Shown piece by piece: positions 1 through 9,718 of a DNA stretch of 64,000 nucleotides (within the stretch, counting starts at the first letter, position 1; each line of letters opens with the position of its first letter). The notes beneath the pieces were generated by a model that saw only the letters and a program-made list of their open reading frames with translations, searched no databases and was not told the origin of the DNA. Made by a program: the position numbers and the translations under genes. The DNA comes from Pollutimonas bauzanensis (lineage in GTDB: Bacteria > Pseudomonadota > Gammaproteobacteria > Burkholderiales > Burkholderiaceae_B), in NCBI RefSeq assembly GCF_900129885.1, contig NZ_FQXE01000004.1, forward strand, positions 372,001 to 436,000, given 5' to 3'.

Positions 1-1739
1 GCCATGCGCGCGACCTGCTCGCGATGGTAGAAAAGGTCGCGCACGATCTGGAACAGTTCGCCGCGGCGCACGAGTTTGCGCAACAATTGCCGCGTGAGGT
101 CTTCGGGTTCGTTCTGCGTGCGCGCCAGGTCGCGCGCCCAGGGCGGATCAAACCCGCCGTCGTTTATCAGCGGCAGCAAGCGCGCGGCGAGCCGCTCGTC
201 GGCATCGGACAGCATGGTCGTATGGCCGGGGCGATATAGCCAGGGGCCGTTGCGCAACACGCGCCCCTGCTCAAGCAGATCGTCGCGCAAAGCCTGCCAC
301 AGCCCATCCGGCATTCCGGGAACGGCCTTGCGCCGCAGGCGCGCCGATTCCAGGCCTGGCTCGTCCGGCGCGGCCTGGTGAAACGCCTCCAGCGCCTGCT
401 CGGCCCGGTCGGCCAGCGCGGCCCAGTCGCTGCGCAGAATCAGGGTGCGAGGCGCCTGCGCATGAGGGCTGCCTATCCACTGCGCCTCGGGCGGCGCCTC
501 GAACCCGCGTGTATCGACGCCCATGAGACGCATCAGCATGCCTTCGTCCAGGCCTTGCGGCGCTTGCGCCAGCAGGGTCGAGACGCCCGAACCGGCCAGC
601 ATGGCGAAAACCGCATCCAGCCAGGCCAGGCGCCGCGGGGCGCGGCGCCTGCGATCCGGCGCATTCGGGTCCAGCACCACGCCGCCGCCCACCGTCAACC
701 TGGCCTGGGCATTGCGGACAATGTAGCGGTCGCCAGGCATGGCGCATATGTCTTCATCGAATACCAGCTGCACCTTGCCCGATAGTCCGGGCGCCAGGGT
801 CTCGGGCGCCAGCGGCACCACGTGCGCCAGATAATGCGCGGCGCCCAGATGCACATGCAGGGGCGACCATGCGCGCACCGGGGCGTCGGCCGAAGCCAGA
901 AGCCGCAGTTGCGCATCGATATTGCGCGATGGCGCGAAACACCGCGCATCCGCGATCCAGTCGCCGCGCGCCACCGCCGCCTTGTCCACGCCGCCGAGGT
1001 TCAGGGCGCAGCGCTGGCCCGCGCAGCCGGCGGCGCTGGGCCGGTTCTGCGCATGAATGCTGCGCACGCGCACCGGCCTGCCCGCCGGCATGAGCCGCAG
1101 GCCGGCCGCATCGTCATCGGCGCGTACCCGGCCCCCGTGGACGGTCCCCGTCACCACCGTGCCATGGCCCTGCAAAGTGAACACCCGGTCCACCGCCAGG
1201 CGGAACAGGCCGTCCGGCGGGCGCGCCGGCATGGCCTGCGCGCAATCATGCAGATAGGTTCGCAGCGCCGCCACCCCCGGCGCATCGTCCGCGGCCGCAT
1301 TCACCGCGAATACCGGCGCATCGCGCAAAAAGGAATCCCCCACCAGCCCTGCGATATCGTGCCGCAATTGCTGCAGCCTGGCCGCATCGGCCCGGTCGGC
1401 CTTGGTGACAGCCACCGCTCCCATGCGCACGCCCAGCAAGTCCAGAATGGCCAGGTGCTCGCGCGTTTGCGGCATCACCCCGTCATCGGCGGCGACGATC
1501 AGCAGGCCGAAATCGATGCCGCTGGCGCCGGCCACCATGGTGTGCACAAGACGCTCATGCCCCGGGACATCGATGAAGCCCAGGATGTCTCCGTTCGCCA
1601 GGGGCGTGTAGGCATAGCCCAGCTCGATGGAAATGCCGCGCGCCTTTTCTTCCTTTAGCCTGTCGGTGTCCACACCCGTCAGGGCGCCGATCAGGGTCGT
1701 CTTGCCGTGGTCGACATGGCCGGCGGTGCCGACGATCAT
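1..1739 (-). CDS. selB: SelB, selenocysteine-specific translation elongation factor (3' end outside window)
   Basis: SelB binds Sec-tRNA(Sec) and the SECIS hairpin of selenoprotein mRNAs and delivers selenocysteine to the ribosome at UGA. The 579 codons present begin [19 protein letters not shown], which contains the G1 P-loop (HVDHGKT). DVPGHERLV follows (G3, DxxG), then TKAD (G4). EF-Tu-like beta-barrel domains come next, and the segment near the window edge ([20 protein letters not shown]) looks like the C-terminal winged-helix repeats that bind SECIS RNA. The start ATG overlaps the selA stop as ATGA, so the two genes should be translationally coupled. The frame is open to base 3, so the gene is cut by the window and not broken. 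Identification is secure. Confidence 0.95.
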   Translation of the reverse strand, partial: MIVGTAGHVDHGKTTLIGALTGVDTDRLKEEKARGISIELGYAYTPLANGDILGFIDVPGHERLVHTMVAGASGIDFGLLIVAADDGVMPQTREHLAILDLLGVRMGAVAVTKADRADAARLQQLRHDIAGLVGDSFLRDAPVFAVNAAADDAPGVAALRTYLHDCAQAMPARPPDGLFRLAVDRVFTLQGHGTVVTGTVHGGRVRADDDAAGLRLMPAGRPVRVRSIHAQNRPSAAGCAGQRCALNLGGVDKAAVARGDWIADARCFAPSRNIDAQLRLLASADAPVRAWSPLHVHLGAAHYLAHVVPLAPETLAPGLSGKVQLVFDEDICAMPGDRYIVRNAQARLTVGGGVVLDPNAPDRRRRAPRRLAWLDAVFAMLAGSGVSTLLAQAPQGLDEGMLMRLMGVDTRGFEAPPEAQWIGSPHAQAPRTLILRSDWAALADRAEQALEAFHQAAPDEPGLESARLRRKAVPGMPDGLWQALRDDLLEQGRVLRNGPWLYRPGHTTMLSDADERLAARLLPLINDGGFDPPWARDLARTQNEPEDLTRQLLRKLVRRGELFQIVRDLFYHREQVARM

Positions 1740-3169
1740 GCGAGCGGCTCCGCCAGCTGGGCGGCGAATGCCGGCTCATCGCCCTCTTCCAGGCAGCGCA
1801 GGTCCAGCAGCAGGGTATCGTCCGCGATACGCCCGATGACGGGGCGCGGCAAGCCGCGCAAGAGCGCCTCCAGGCCGGCCAGATGGCGCCCCGGCCGGCC
1901 CTTGCCGGCGTAGCGCATGGCCAAGCCATGGCTGGGCAGGAGGTCCACGGGCAGGGCCCCGCTGCCGATCTGGCTGAACAGGGGGGCATCTTTTACCTGC
2001 CATGCTGTCCCGAGCGCCCTCTGCAGCACCGGCTGCAAACGCAGCGCCTGCGATCGGATCGCGCCTTGCGCCCGGGTCAGCAGGCGCAGGGTGGTCAGGC
2101 GGTCCGCCAGGAATTCCGGGGCCCGGTACAAGGCCAGCACCGGCTCCAGCGCCGCCAGCGTCAGCTTGCCCACGCGCAGCGCGCGCTTCAGCGGATTGCG
2201 CTTGATTTGCCGGATCAGATCGGCGCGCCCCACCAGCAAGCCGGCCTGGGGGCCTCCCAGGAGTTTGTCGCCGCTGAAGGTCACCACGTCGGCGCCGCCC
2301 TGCAGCGTATCCCGCACGGTCGCTTCCCGCGGCAGGCCCCAGCGCGTCAGATCCAGCAAGGTGCCGCTGCCCAGGTCCACCGTCGCCGGCAGGCCATGGC
2401 GCCGGGCGATGGCCGCGACGTCGGCGATCTCCACGCTTTTGGAAAAACCCGTCACGGCATAATTGCTGCAATGCACTTTCATCAGCATGGCGGTGCGCGG
2501 GCCCACCGCGTTCTCGTAGTCGGCCGCGTGCGTGCGATTGGTGGTGCCCACCTCGACCAGGCGCGCTCCGGCGCGCTGCATGATGTCCGGAATGCGGAAA
2601 GCGCCGCCGATCTCGACCAGTTCCCCGCGCGACACCACCACTTCGCGCCGATTGCCCAGCGTGTTGAGCATGAGCAGCACGGCCGCCGCATTGTTGTTGA
2701 CCACGGTGGCCGCCTCGGCCCCCGTGAGCTCGCAAAGCAGGCCCTCGACAAGGTCGTCGCGATCGCCGCGGCCACCGGTCTGCAGGTCGAATTCCAGGTT
2801 GGCGGGGGAGGTCAGCGCCTGCGCGACGGCCTGCACGGCCGCGTCGGGCAGCAGGGCGCGGCCCAGGTTGGTGTGCAGCACCGTGCCCGTCAGGTTATAG
2901 ACCGGACGCAAGCGCGGCCTGGCCGCGGCGGCCATCTGCCCCTCCAGGGCCTGCGCCAGGACGTCGCAGCCTATGGCTTCGAGCGCCAGGGCGCCATCCA
3001 GCGCCTGCGCGCGCAGGCCCTCCAGATGCGCGCGCAACGCGCCGGTCACCTGGCTGCGCCCATAGGCCCGCAGCAAAGGCTGAAAGGATGCCGCATTGAG
3101 CACCCGGTCCAGCGACGGAATGTCGGCCGCGGTTGCCGGCGCCGCGCCCCGCTGTCTGGAAGACGCCAT
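1736..3169 (-). CDS. selA: SelA, L-seryl-tRNA(Sec) selenium transferase
   Basis: SelA is a PLP enzyme that converts Ser-tRNA(Sec) to Sec-tRNA(Sec) using selenophosphate. The protein is 477 residues, the usual family length. Recognisable blocks are [17 protein letters not shown] near residues 91-107, the N-terminal domain boundary typical of SelA, and the PLP-lysine motif [12 protein letters not shown] with Lys302. It starts 3 bp after the fdhE stop and its stop overlaps the selB ATG, so it lies inside the formate dehydrogenase operon. selC (tRNA-Sec) and selD were not found in the window and should lie elsewhere. Confidence is high from conserved blocks and context. Confidence 0.97.
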   Translation of the reverse strand: MASSRQRGAAPATAADIPSLDRVLNAASFQPLLRAYGRSQVTGALRAHLEGLRAQALDGALALEAIGCDVLAQALEGQMAAAARPRLRPVYNLTGTVLHTNLGRALLPDAAVQAVAQALTSPANLEFDLQTGGRGDRDDLVEGLLCELTGAEAATVVNNNAAAVLLMLNTLGNRREVVVSRGELVEIGGAFRIPDIMQRAGARLVEVGTTNRTHAADYENAVGPRTAMLMKVHCSNYAVTGFSKSVEIADVAAIARRHGLPATVDLGSGTLLDLTRWGLPREATVRDTLQGGADVVTFSGDKLLGGPQAGLLVGRADLIRQIKRNPLKRALRVGKLTLAALEPVLALYRAPEFLADRLTTLRLLTRAQGAIRSQALRLQPVLQRALGTAWQVKDAPLFSQIGSGALPVDLLPSHGLAMRYAGKGRPGRHLAGLEALLRGLPRPVIGRIADDTLLLDLRCLEEGDEPAFAAQLAEPLA

Positions 3170-3172
3170 CAG

Positions 3173-4105
3173 TCAGTTCCCGGCAGCTTGCCACAGCATG
3201 GGATTGCCGCTGGCCCGCGAATAGCCTTCCTCGCCCATCAGGACATCCAGGGCGAGGCTGGCCAGGTCATCGGCCACCGGCTCCACGTACAAGTCCTTTT
3301 CCTGGTAGAAGATCTTGCGATAGACATGGCAGTGGCCGCAAGACTCCGCCTTGATGGCGTCGGGACCGCCTTCTATCGAATGGTAGGCGATGTCCTTGGT
3401 CTGCTCGCAATGCGAACAGACCACGCGCACCAGATGCCATTCAGTGGCGCACAGCGGACAGCACAGGTAGCGGCAGCCGTCCTGCTGCCCGCCCACGCGC
3501 ACGACGCTGGCCACCGGCAGGCTGCCACAGACCGGGCACACCCCGAAAGGGGCGACCACCGGCAATTGCCTGGCATCGAAACGGCTGGAAAGATCCGTCC
3601 AGTACACCTGCAGGGCGGCCATGACGAAGGGCGCCATGGCGCCGTCGACCTCGTCATCGCGCCCGGCCAGCAAGGCGTCCGCCATGGTTTCCAGCGATGC
3701 GGGATGGTCTTCCAGCCGCGCTTTCAAGGCGGCGCAGACTTCGACCGCCTGCGCCGGCGCGCCCGGGGCCGCGGCCATATGGTCGAGCAGCCCGCGCAGG
3801 ACGCCGCGCCAGGACGGGTCGCGCTGCCAGCCTGCCGCCTGCAAGGGCGGCAGGCCGTGGGACTGCGCCAGCGAAATGCGCGCCTCGGGCGCCGGCGGCG
3901 CTGAAAAGCCCGCCAGCGCCACCTGCTGCGCGTCCGCCAGCTGCGCCATCAGCGACAGATAGCCGGAAATGGCGCTGCCTTGAGCCAGCTGCCGCAAGCG
4001 GGCGGCCCTGTCGGCGAATACCGAGGCACGTTCAGGCATCCTGAAACGCGGAATGGCGGTGTGGTCCAAGGTTTCGATCTCACCGCGCGAAAGGATACGC
4101 TGCAA
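3173..4105 (-). CDS. fdhE: FdhE, formate dehydrogenase maturation protein
   Basis: FdhE is a cytoplasmic rubredoxin-like protein needed to make active Tat-exported formate dehydrogenase. The 310-residue product has four CxxC pairs in its C-terminal half: C190/C193, C216/C219, C230/C233 and C256/C259, as in the family. The start codon is TTG. It is supported by AGGAG six bases upstream, and there is no better ATG before conserved sequence. The gene sits 18 bp downstream of fdnI and 3 bp upstream of selA, so enzyme, maturation factor and selenocysteine factors are co-transcribed. Family assignment is firm; the rare TTG start is an inference from the ribosome-binding site. Confidence 0.93.
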   Translation of the reverse strand: MQRILSRGEIETLDHTAIPRFRMPERASVFADRAARLRQLAQGSAISGYLSLMAQLADAQQVALAGFSAPPAPEARISLAQSHGLPPLQAAGWQRDPSWRGVLRGLLDHMAAAPGAPAQAVEVCAALKARLEDHPASLETMADALLAGRDDEVDGAMAPFVMAALQVYWTDLSSRFDARQLPVVAPFGVCPVCGSLPVASVVRVGGQQDGCRYLCCPLCATEWHLVRVVCSHCEQTKDIAYHSIEGGPDAIKAESCGHCHVYRKIFYQEKDLYVEPVADDLASLALDVLMGEEGYSRASGNPMLWQAAGN

Positions 4106-4123
4106 TGCCTTCTCCTGGAAAAA

Positions 4124-4774
4124 CTATTTGACTATCGGCTCCCGCTTGCCGCGCAGCTGGCGGAACCAGGCGCGATGATGCTTCCATGCCCAGCCTGGCG
4201 TCACCGTGCCGCGCGTCATGGCGCGCACCGAACCCTTGACCCAGATTCCCGCATAGATGTGCACTATGATCGCGCAAATCATCAGAAATGCAAAGAGCGC
4301 ATGCAGCAAGGACGCCAGGCGTATCGTCCCGATGGAGAAATAGGAAGAGAAATACGCGCGCCATATTACCACGCCGCTAACCAGCAGAACGGCGAGACAC
4401 AGGATCATGGCGAAATACAGCGCCTTCTGGCCGGCGTTGTAGCGGCCGACTTCGGGCAGTTTTTCATCGCGGCCGCTCAAGACGTCGCGTATCTGCCTGA
4501 ACCACTGCGCGTCCTGCCTGGCCGGCAGATTGTTGCGCCACATGCGCGCCGCGAACACCGCAAAGCAAATGACCATGAACACGCCCACGAATGGATGCAG
4601 AATGCGCGTCCAGGTCCCGCCGCCGAACAACTGCGCCATCCAATAGAAAGCCGGGTGGAACAAGGCCAGCCCCGACAGCGCCAATAGTATGAACGTAAGG
4701 GCGATGAGCCAGTGATTGATGCGCTGGCTCGCCGTATAGCGCAGGATGAGCCTGCGATCCGATGAATTATTCAT
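4124..4774 (-). CDS. fdnI: FdnI, formate dehydrogenase-N cytochrome b556 (gamma) subunit
   Basis: This inner-membrane diheme cytochrome b passes electrons from the FdnH clusters to the quinone pool. The 216-residue form starting MNNSSDRR has four hydrophobic helices and the expected helix histidines ([31 protein letters not shown]). An upstream in-frame ATG at 4819 would add 15 residues, but the start at 4774 has GGAGG six bases before it and overlaps the fdnH stop by 8 bp, the normal arrangement in a coupled operon. The C-terminal tail is basic and probably cytoplasmic. Confidence 0.93.
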   Translation of the reverse strand: MNNSSDRRLILRYTASQRINHWLIALTFILLALSGLALFHPAFYWMAQLFGGGTWTRILHPFVGVFMVICFAVFAARMWRNNLPARQDAQWFRQIRDVLSGRDEKLPEVGRYNAGQKALYFAMILCLAVLLVSGVVIWRAYFSSYFSIGTIRLASLLHALFAFLMICAIIVHIYAGIWVKGSVRAMTRGTVTPGWAWKHHRAWFRQLRGKREPIVK

Positions 4775-5663
4775 GATCAGCCTCCTCGGCCTGGCGCTCG
4801 TCTTCCTCGGTGGTTTCATTGGGGCCGGTACGGATATAGTGGAAGAAGCCCGTCAGCGCGGCCAGGGCCATGGCCGCGACCCCCAGCGGCTTGGCGACGC
4901 CCTTCCAGAAATGAACCATGGGGCTGATGACGGGATCCTTGGGCAGATTGCTGTACAGCCCGGGCTGGTCGGCATGATGCAGCACATACATGACATGCGT
5001 GCCGCCAACCCCCGCCGGGTCGTACAGGCCCGCCTGGTCGAACCCGCGCGATTTCAGGTCCACGATGCGGTCCTCGGCATGCTGCTTCATGTCCTCCTTG
5101 GTGCCAAAGACGATGGCGCCGGTCGGACAGGTCTTGACACAGGCCGGCTCCAGCCCGACCGCAACCCGGTCCGAACAGAGCGTGCATTTATAGACCTTGT
5201 GGTCCTTCTTGGAAATGCGCGGCACATCGAAGGGACAGCCGGTAATGCAATAGCCGCAGCCTATGCAGTTTTCTTCGTGAAAATCGACGATGCCATTGGT
5301 GTACTGGACGATGGCGCCCGGCGCCGGACAGGCCTTCAGGCAACCCGGGTCCTCGCAATGCATGCAGCCATCCTTGCGGATCAGCCATTCGAGATTGCCC
5401 TGCGGGTTTTCATATTCGGCGAACCGCATGACCGTCCAGGAGTGTTCCGTCAGGTCGGCCGGATTGTCATACACCCCCACATTGACGCCGACCTCGTCGC
5501 GCAAGTCGTTCCATTCCATGCATGCCACCTGGCAGGCCTTGCAGCCTATGCATATGGTCGTGTCTATCAGTTTCGCGACGCCGCCGGTCGAGGGCTCCCG
5601 CACGCTGGGCGATGGAGTCGTGGTGGCGGAGCGCCGTTTGATATCCAGAGATTGCAGTGCCAT
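4767..5663 (-). CDS. fdnH: FdnH, formate dehydrogenase-N iron-sulfur (beta) subunit
   Basis: This is the electron-transfer subunit between FdnG and FdnI. Four [4Fe-4S] cysteine groups are visible: C38/41/44/48, C100/103/108/112, C133/136/139/143 and C160/163/175/179. A C-terminal hydrophobic segment near residues 250-277 ([20 protein letters not shown]) is the membrane anchor found in FdnH. At 298 residues it matches the E. coli protein in length. There is no own signal peptide; it is expected to be exported with FdnG by the Tat system. It begins 9 bp after the fdnG stop and overlaps fdnI. Confidence 0.96.
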   Translation of the reverse strand: MALQSLDIKRRSATTTPSPSVREPSTGGVAKLIDTTICIGCKACQVACMEWNDLRDEVGVNVGVYDNPADLTEHSWTVMRFAEYENPQGNLEWLIRKDGCMHCEDPGCLKACPAPGAIVQYTNGIVDFHEENCIGCGYCITGCPFDVPRISKKDHKVYKCTLCSDRVAVGLEPACVKTCPTGAIVFGTKEDMKQHAEDRIVDLKSRGFDQAGLYDPAGVGGTHVMYVLHHADQPGLYSNLPKDPVISPMVHFWKGVAKPLGVAAMALAALTGFFHYIRTGPNETTEEDERQAEEADHE

Positions 5664-5672
5664 GGCTAGCTC

Positions 5673-8600
5673 CTATGCCTTTTCTACCTGGACCAGGAAG
5701 GATTTGAATTCCGGTGTCTGCGTATTCCCATCGCCCACGGACGGCGTCAGCGTATTGGTCAGGAAGCCCGGCTTGGCCACGCCGACAAAGCCCCAATGGA
5801 TGGGAATGCCCACCTGGTGCACGGGCTTGCCCTCGATGGCGAGCGCCTTCAGGCGCTTGGTCACCAGCGCCACCGCCTTGATGTAGCCGCGGTTGGACGA
5901 CACCTTCACCATGGAGCCATTGGCGATGCCCAGGTCCCGGGCGAGGTCTTCGCCGATTTCGACGAACTGTTCGGGCTGCAGAATGGAATTGAGCAATACA
6001 TGCTTGGTCCAATAATGGAAGTGCTCGGTCAGCCGGTAAGTCGTGGCCACATGCGGGAAATCGGCCGCCTTGCCCATGGCCGCCAGATCGCCTGCGAACA
6101 CCCGGGCCGCGGGATTGCTGGTGGCGCGCGATTCCTTGGGATGCAAGGGGTTGTATCCGAGCGGCGTCTCGAATGGCTCGTAGTGCTCGGGGAATGGCCC
6201 TTCCGCCATGCTCTTGCGCGCGAAGAAACGGGCCACGCCCTCCGGATTCATGATGAACGGCCCCATGCCGCCGGCCGGATTCTCGTCCAGCTTGTAATCC
6301 GGAACATCGGCCCCGACCCACGCCTTGCCGTTCCAGGACACCAGGCTGCGGCGCGGGTTGAACGGCTTGCCATCCAGGCCACAGGATGCGCGGTTGTACA
6401 GCACCCGCCGATTCGCCGGCCACGACCAGGCCCAGTTCAAGGTCTGGCCCACCCCGGTGGGGTCGCTGTTGTCGCGGCGCGCCATCAGATTGCCCTGCGT
6501 CGACCACGCGCCGGCGTAGATCCAGCAGCCGCTGATGGTGGAGCCGTCGTCGCGCAGTTCCGCAAAGCCCGCCAATTGCTCGCCCGCCTTGCGCGTCACC
6601 TTGGACGCATCCTTGGGGTCGGCCAGGTCGGCCAGGGCGCGCCCGGAATATTCCTTGGCCAGTTCTTCGGGCGTCGGGTTCTCGGGGTTGGCGTACGGCC
6701 ACCAGAGCTTCAGGACGGGGTCGGCAAACTTGCCGCCCTCCGCCCGGTACAGCGCGCGCAGGCGCGTGAACAGCAGCGCCATGATTTCGATGTCGGTCTT
6801 GGCTTCTCCCGGCGGCTCCGCCCCCTTCCAGTGCCATTGCAGCCAGCGGCCCGAATTGACCAGGGCGCCGTCCTCTTCCGCGAAACACGAGGTGGGCAGG
6901 CGGAAGACTTCCGTCTGGATCTGGGCGGCGTCCACGTCGTTGTGCTCGCCGACATTGCGCCAGAACTCGGATGTTTCGGTAACCAGCGGGTCCATGATGA
7001 CCAGGAACTTGAGCTTGGAGAACCCGTCGAGCAGCTTGCTTTTGTAAGGCGCGGCCGCCAGGGGGTTGAAGCCCTGGGCAATGTAGCCATTCATCTTGCC
7101 CTGGCTCATCAGCTCGAATACCTGCAGCATATCGTAGAGCTTGTCCAGCTTGGGCAGGTAGTCGTAGGCCCAGTTGTTGTCGGCCTGCGCCGCGTCCCCC
7201 CACCACGCCTTCATCAGGCTGACGTGGAATTTCTTGTAGTTCTGCCAGTAGCTGAGCTGATTCGGGCGCAGCGGCTTCTGGACGCGGGACTCAATGTACT
7301 GATTGAAATCCTGCTCCCCTTCGCGGGGCAGGGTCAGGTAGCCCGGCAACAGATCGGACATCAGGCCGAGATCGGTCAGGCCCTGGATGTTGGAATGCCC
7401 GCGCAGCGCGTTCATGCCGCCGCCGGAGACGCCGATATTGCCCAGCAGCAGCTGGACCATGGCGCCGGTGCGGATGATCTGCGAGCCAATCGAGTGCTGC
7501 GTCCAGCCTAGCGCATACATAATGGTTCCGGCGCGGTCCGGGGTCGATGTCGAGGCCAGGAGCTCGCACACTTTCAGGAACGCGGCCTGGGGCGTGCCGC
7601 AGACGCGCTCGACCATTTCAGGCGTATAGCGCGAATAATGCTTCTTGAGCAACTGATACACCGTGCGCGGATGCTGCAGCGTGGGGTCTATCCTGGCATA
7701 GCCGTCGTCGCCGCGCTCGTAGTCCCACGATGCCTTGTCGTAGCTGCGGCTGGGCGTGTCGTAGCCCGAATACAGGCCGGAGTCGAAGGTGAAGTCCTCG
7801 CGGACGATGAACGGAAAATCAGTGTAGTTGCGCACGTACTCGTGCTGAATCTTGTCCTTGTCGAGCAGATACCTGATCACGCCGCCCAGGAAGATGATGT
7901 CCGTTCCCGTGCGTATGGGCGCATAGAAGTCCGCCACGGAAGCCGAACGCGTAAAGCGCGGGTCCACGACGATAAGCTTGGCCTTGTTGTGCGCCTTGGC
8001 TTCCGTTACCCATTTGAACCCGCAAGGGTGGGCCTCGGCGGCGTTGCCGCCCATGATCAGTATGATGTCCGCGTTCTTGATGTCGACCCAATGGTTCGTC
8101 ATCGCTCCACGGCCGAACGTCGGGGCAAGACCTGCCACCGTCGGGCCGTGTCAGACACGCGCCTGGTTATCGAAACCAAGAATCCCCAGGCTGCGGATGA
8201 CTTTATGGGTCACATAGCCGACTTCATTGCTGCTTGCCGACGCCGCCAGCATGCTGGTCGTCAGCCAGCGGTTGACCACCTTGCCGTCCGGCGTCTTTTC
8301 CACGAAATTGGCATCGCGGTCATCCTTCATGAGCCTGGCGATGCGGCCCAGCGCATCGTCCCACGAAATTCGCTGCCATTTGTCCGAGCCGGGCGCCCGG
8401 TACTCGGGGAATTTCAGGCGGCTGGGGCTGTGGATGAAGTCGATCAGCGCCGCCCCCTTGGGGCACAAGGTGCCGCGATTGACGGGGTGGTCGGAATCGC
8501 CCTCGATATGCACAATGCTGGTTTTGGCGTTCTTGGCGCCGTCCCCCAGACCGTACATCAGGACGCCACAGGCCACGGAACAGTAAGGACAGGTATTGCG

Positions 8601-8741
8601 GGTTTCAGTCATGCGCGCCAGCTTGAACTGCCTGACTTCGGCCATGGCTGGAGCGGGCGAGGCTCCCAGCAAAGCCAGGCTGGAACTCGCCAGCGTTGCA
8701 CCTGTCACCTTGAAGAATTGACGCCGGCTCATGTTGACCAT
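5673..8741 (-). CDS. fdnG: FdnG, formate dehydrogenase-N molybdenum catalytic subunit, a selenoprotein with an in-frame UGA (Sec197)
   Basis: FdnG oxidises formate to CO2 in the periplasm at a molybdopterin-guanine-dinucleotide centre. Read through the TGA at 8151-8153, the frame is continuous and gives 1022 residues, close to the E. coli length. The N terminus has a twin-arginine signal (SRRQFFK) ending near PAMA. The [4Fe-4S] motif is C51, C54, C58 and C93. The UGA lies in the context NQARV-U-HGPTV, exactly the active-site selenocysteine position of FdnG. The start ATG at 8741 has GGAG six bases upstream; a second ATG at 8732 is possible. Conventional gene calling splits this gene into two pieces at the UGA. 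The SECIS hairpin and selAB in the same operon support decoding as selenocysteine. Confidence 0.97.
8115..8153 (-). promoter_or_regulatory. SECIS element of fdnG (UGA codon plus adjacent hairpin)
   Basis: The UGA (8151-8153) is followed by a stem-loop at 8121-8140. The 5' strand is CGG, a bulged T, then GGCA; the loop is GGTCT; the 3' strand is TGCC then CCG. That gives seven base pairs with a single bulged U and a GGUCU apical loop, matching the features known to be needed for SelB binding to the E. coli fdhF and fdnG elements. The loop begins 18 nt after the UGA. Confidence 0.93.
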
Positions 8742-8827
8742 GGGGCTCTCCAGAAGGAATGAAAGATGGAAATTCACCACATCAGGGACCGCGAGTATCA
8801 CCTTGCGGGTATTCAGCACTTTTGCCG

Positions 8828-8833
8828 AGTATA
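8828..8833 (-). promoter_or_regulatory. Candidate -10 box upstream of fdnG
   Basis: TATACT on the minus strand lies about 87 bases upstream of the fdnG ATG in the 143-bp gap behind the amidohydrolase gene. No good -35 hexamer is seen at 17 bp, so an activator may be needed. This is a weak, purely visual call. Confidence 0.25.
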
Positions 8834-8884
8834 GGCCGGTAATCGGTAAATTGCTATGGCCAGAGGGCGGTGCTCCAGCGCCGC

Positions 8885-9718
8885 CTAAGGGTAACGGTAA
8901 AGCGCGGCGGGATTGGCGCTCAGGATCCGGTTCCGCACCGCGGTGGAGGGCGCCCAGCGATCCAGCAGATGGAGCAGGCCGGCGTCGTCCGGCCGCGTCA
9001 TCTGGCCCGGATGCGGCCAGTTGCTGGCCCACAGGCACCGCTCGGGATAGGAATGAGCCAGAGCCGTGGCCAAGGCGCCGACATCCTCATAATGCGGCGC
9101 GCCGACCTTCGATGTTTCGTACACCGCCGAAAGCTTGACCCAGAACCGCCCTGTGTCAAGCAGGCGGCACAGGCTTTCGAACCCGGGGTGGGACGCGGGC
9201 ACGGGCTCCAGGAACTTGCCCACATGGTCGATGACAATCGGGCAAGGTTGCGCCAGCAACAAAGATTCATATTCGGGCAGGTCCCGCCCATCGAGCTGCA
9301 GGTTGATATGCCAGCCCGAGCCAGCGATGCGTCCGGCGATGGCGGCCAGCATGTCCCAGGTCATGATATTGCCGCTGCCGGGCACCATCATGAAACGCAC
9401 ACCGGCGACGCCGGCGGCATCCAGCCGCGCAAGTTCCCGCTCGGAGGTGCCGGGGCGCATTGCAATGACGGCCCTGGCCGAGCCTTCGGATGCGGCCAGG
9501 GCCTCCATCGCGCATCGATTGTCGAAGCCGTAGCCCATGGCCTGCACGATGATGCTGCGCGCCATGCCCAGCGCCCGCCGTTGCCGCAAGTGGCTGCTCC
9601 ATGGCGCCGACGGCGGAGAAACCGGCGTAGCCTGCGTAATCGGATAGCGTTCGAGGTCGTAGACATGGATGTGGCAGTCGCATGCATCGGCCGGCATGGA
9701 ATGAAGCACATGAGTCAT
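8885..9718 (-). CDS. Amidohydrolase-2 family metal-dependent hydrolase (2-pyrone-4,6-dicarboxylate lactonase-like)
   Basis: The 277-residue TIM-barrel protein begins with the metal-binding HxH motif CDCHIHVYD (H16, H18). Later conserved pieces are IDHVGKF and WASNWPHP, typical of the amidohydrolase-2/LigI group, which hydrolyses lactones or decarboxylates acids. The chosen ATG overlaps the stop of the upstream dehydrogenase gene as ATGA; an upstream in-frame start at 9763 would lie inside that gene. Cotranscription with a 2-hydroxyacid dehydrogenase and a LacI regulator suggests lactone or hydroxy-acid breakdown. The exact substrate cannot be read from the sequence. Confidence 0.8.
   Translation of the reverse strand: MTHVLHSMPADACDCHIHVYDLERYPITQATPVSPPSAPWSSHLRQRRALGMARSIIVQAMGYGFDNRCAMEALAASEGSARAVIAMRPGTSERELARLDAAGVAGVRFMMVPGSGNIMTWDMLAAIAGRIAGSGWHINLQLDGRDLPEYESLLLAQPCPIVIDHVGKFLEPVPASHPGFESLCRLLDTGRFWVKLSAVYETSKVGAPHYEDVGALATALAHSYPERCLWASNWPHPGQMTRPDDAGLLHLLDRWAPSTAVRNRILSANPAALYRYP

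Noticed and set aside
1883-3904. A 673-codon open frame opposite selA and fdhE
   Set aside because: Antisense shadow of two well-identified genes with arginine/glutamine-rich low-complexity translation.
8141-9038. A frameshift or nonsense mutation splitting fdnG into two genes
   Set aside because: The stop is TGA exactly at the known selenocysteine position, with SECIS hairpin and selAB in the same operon.
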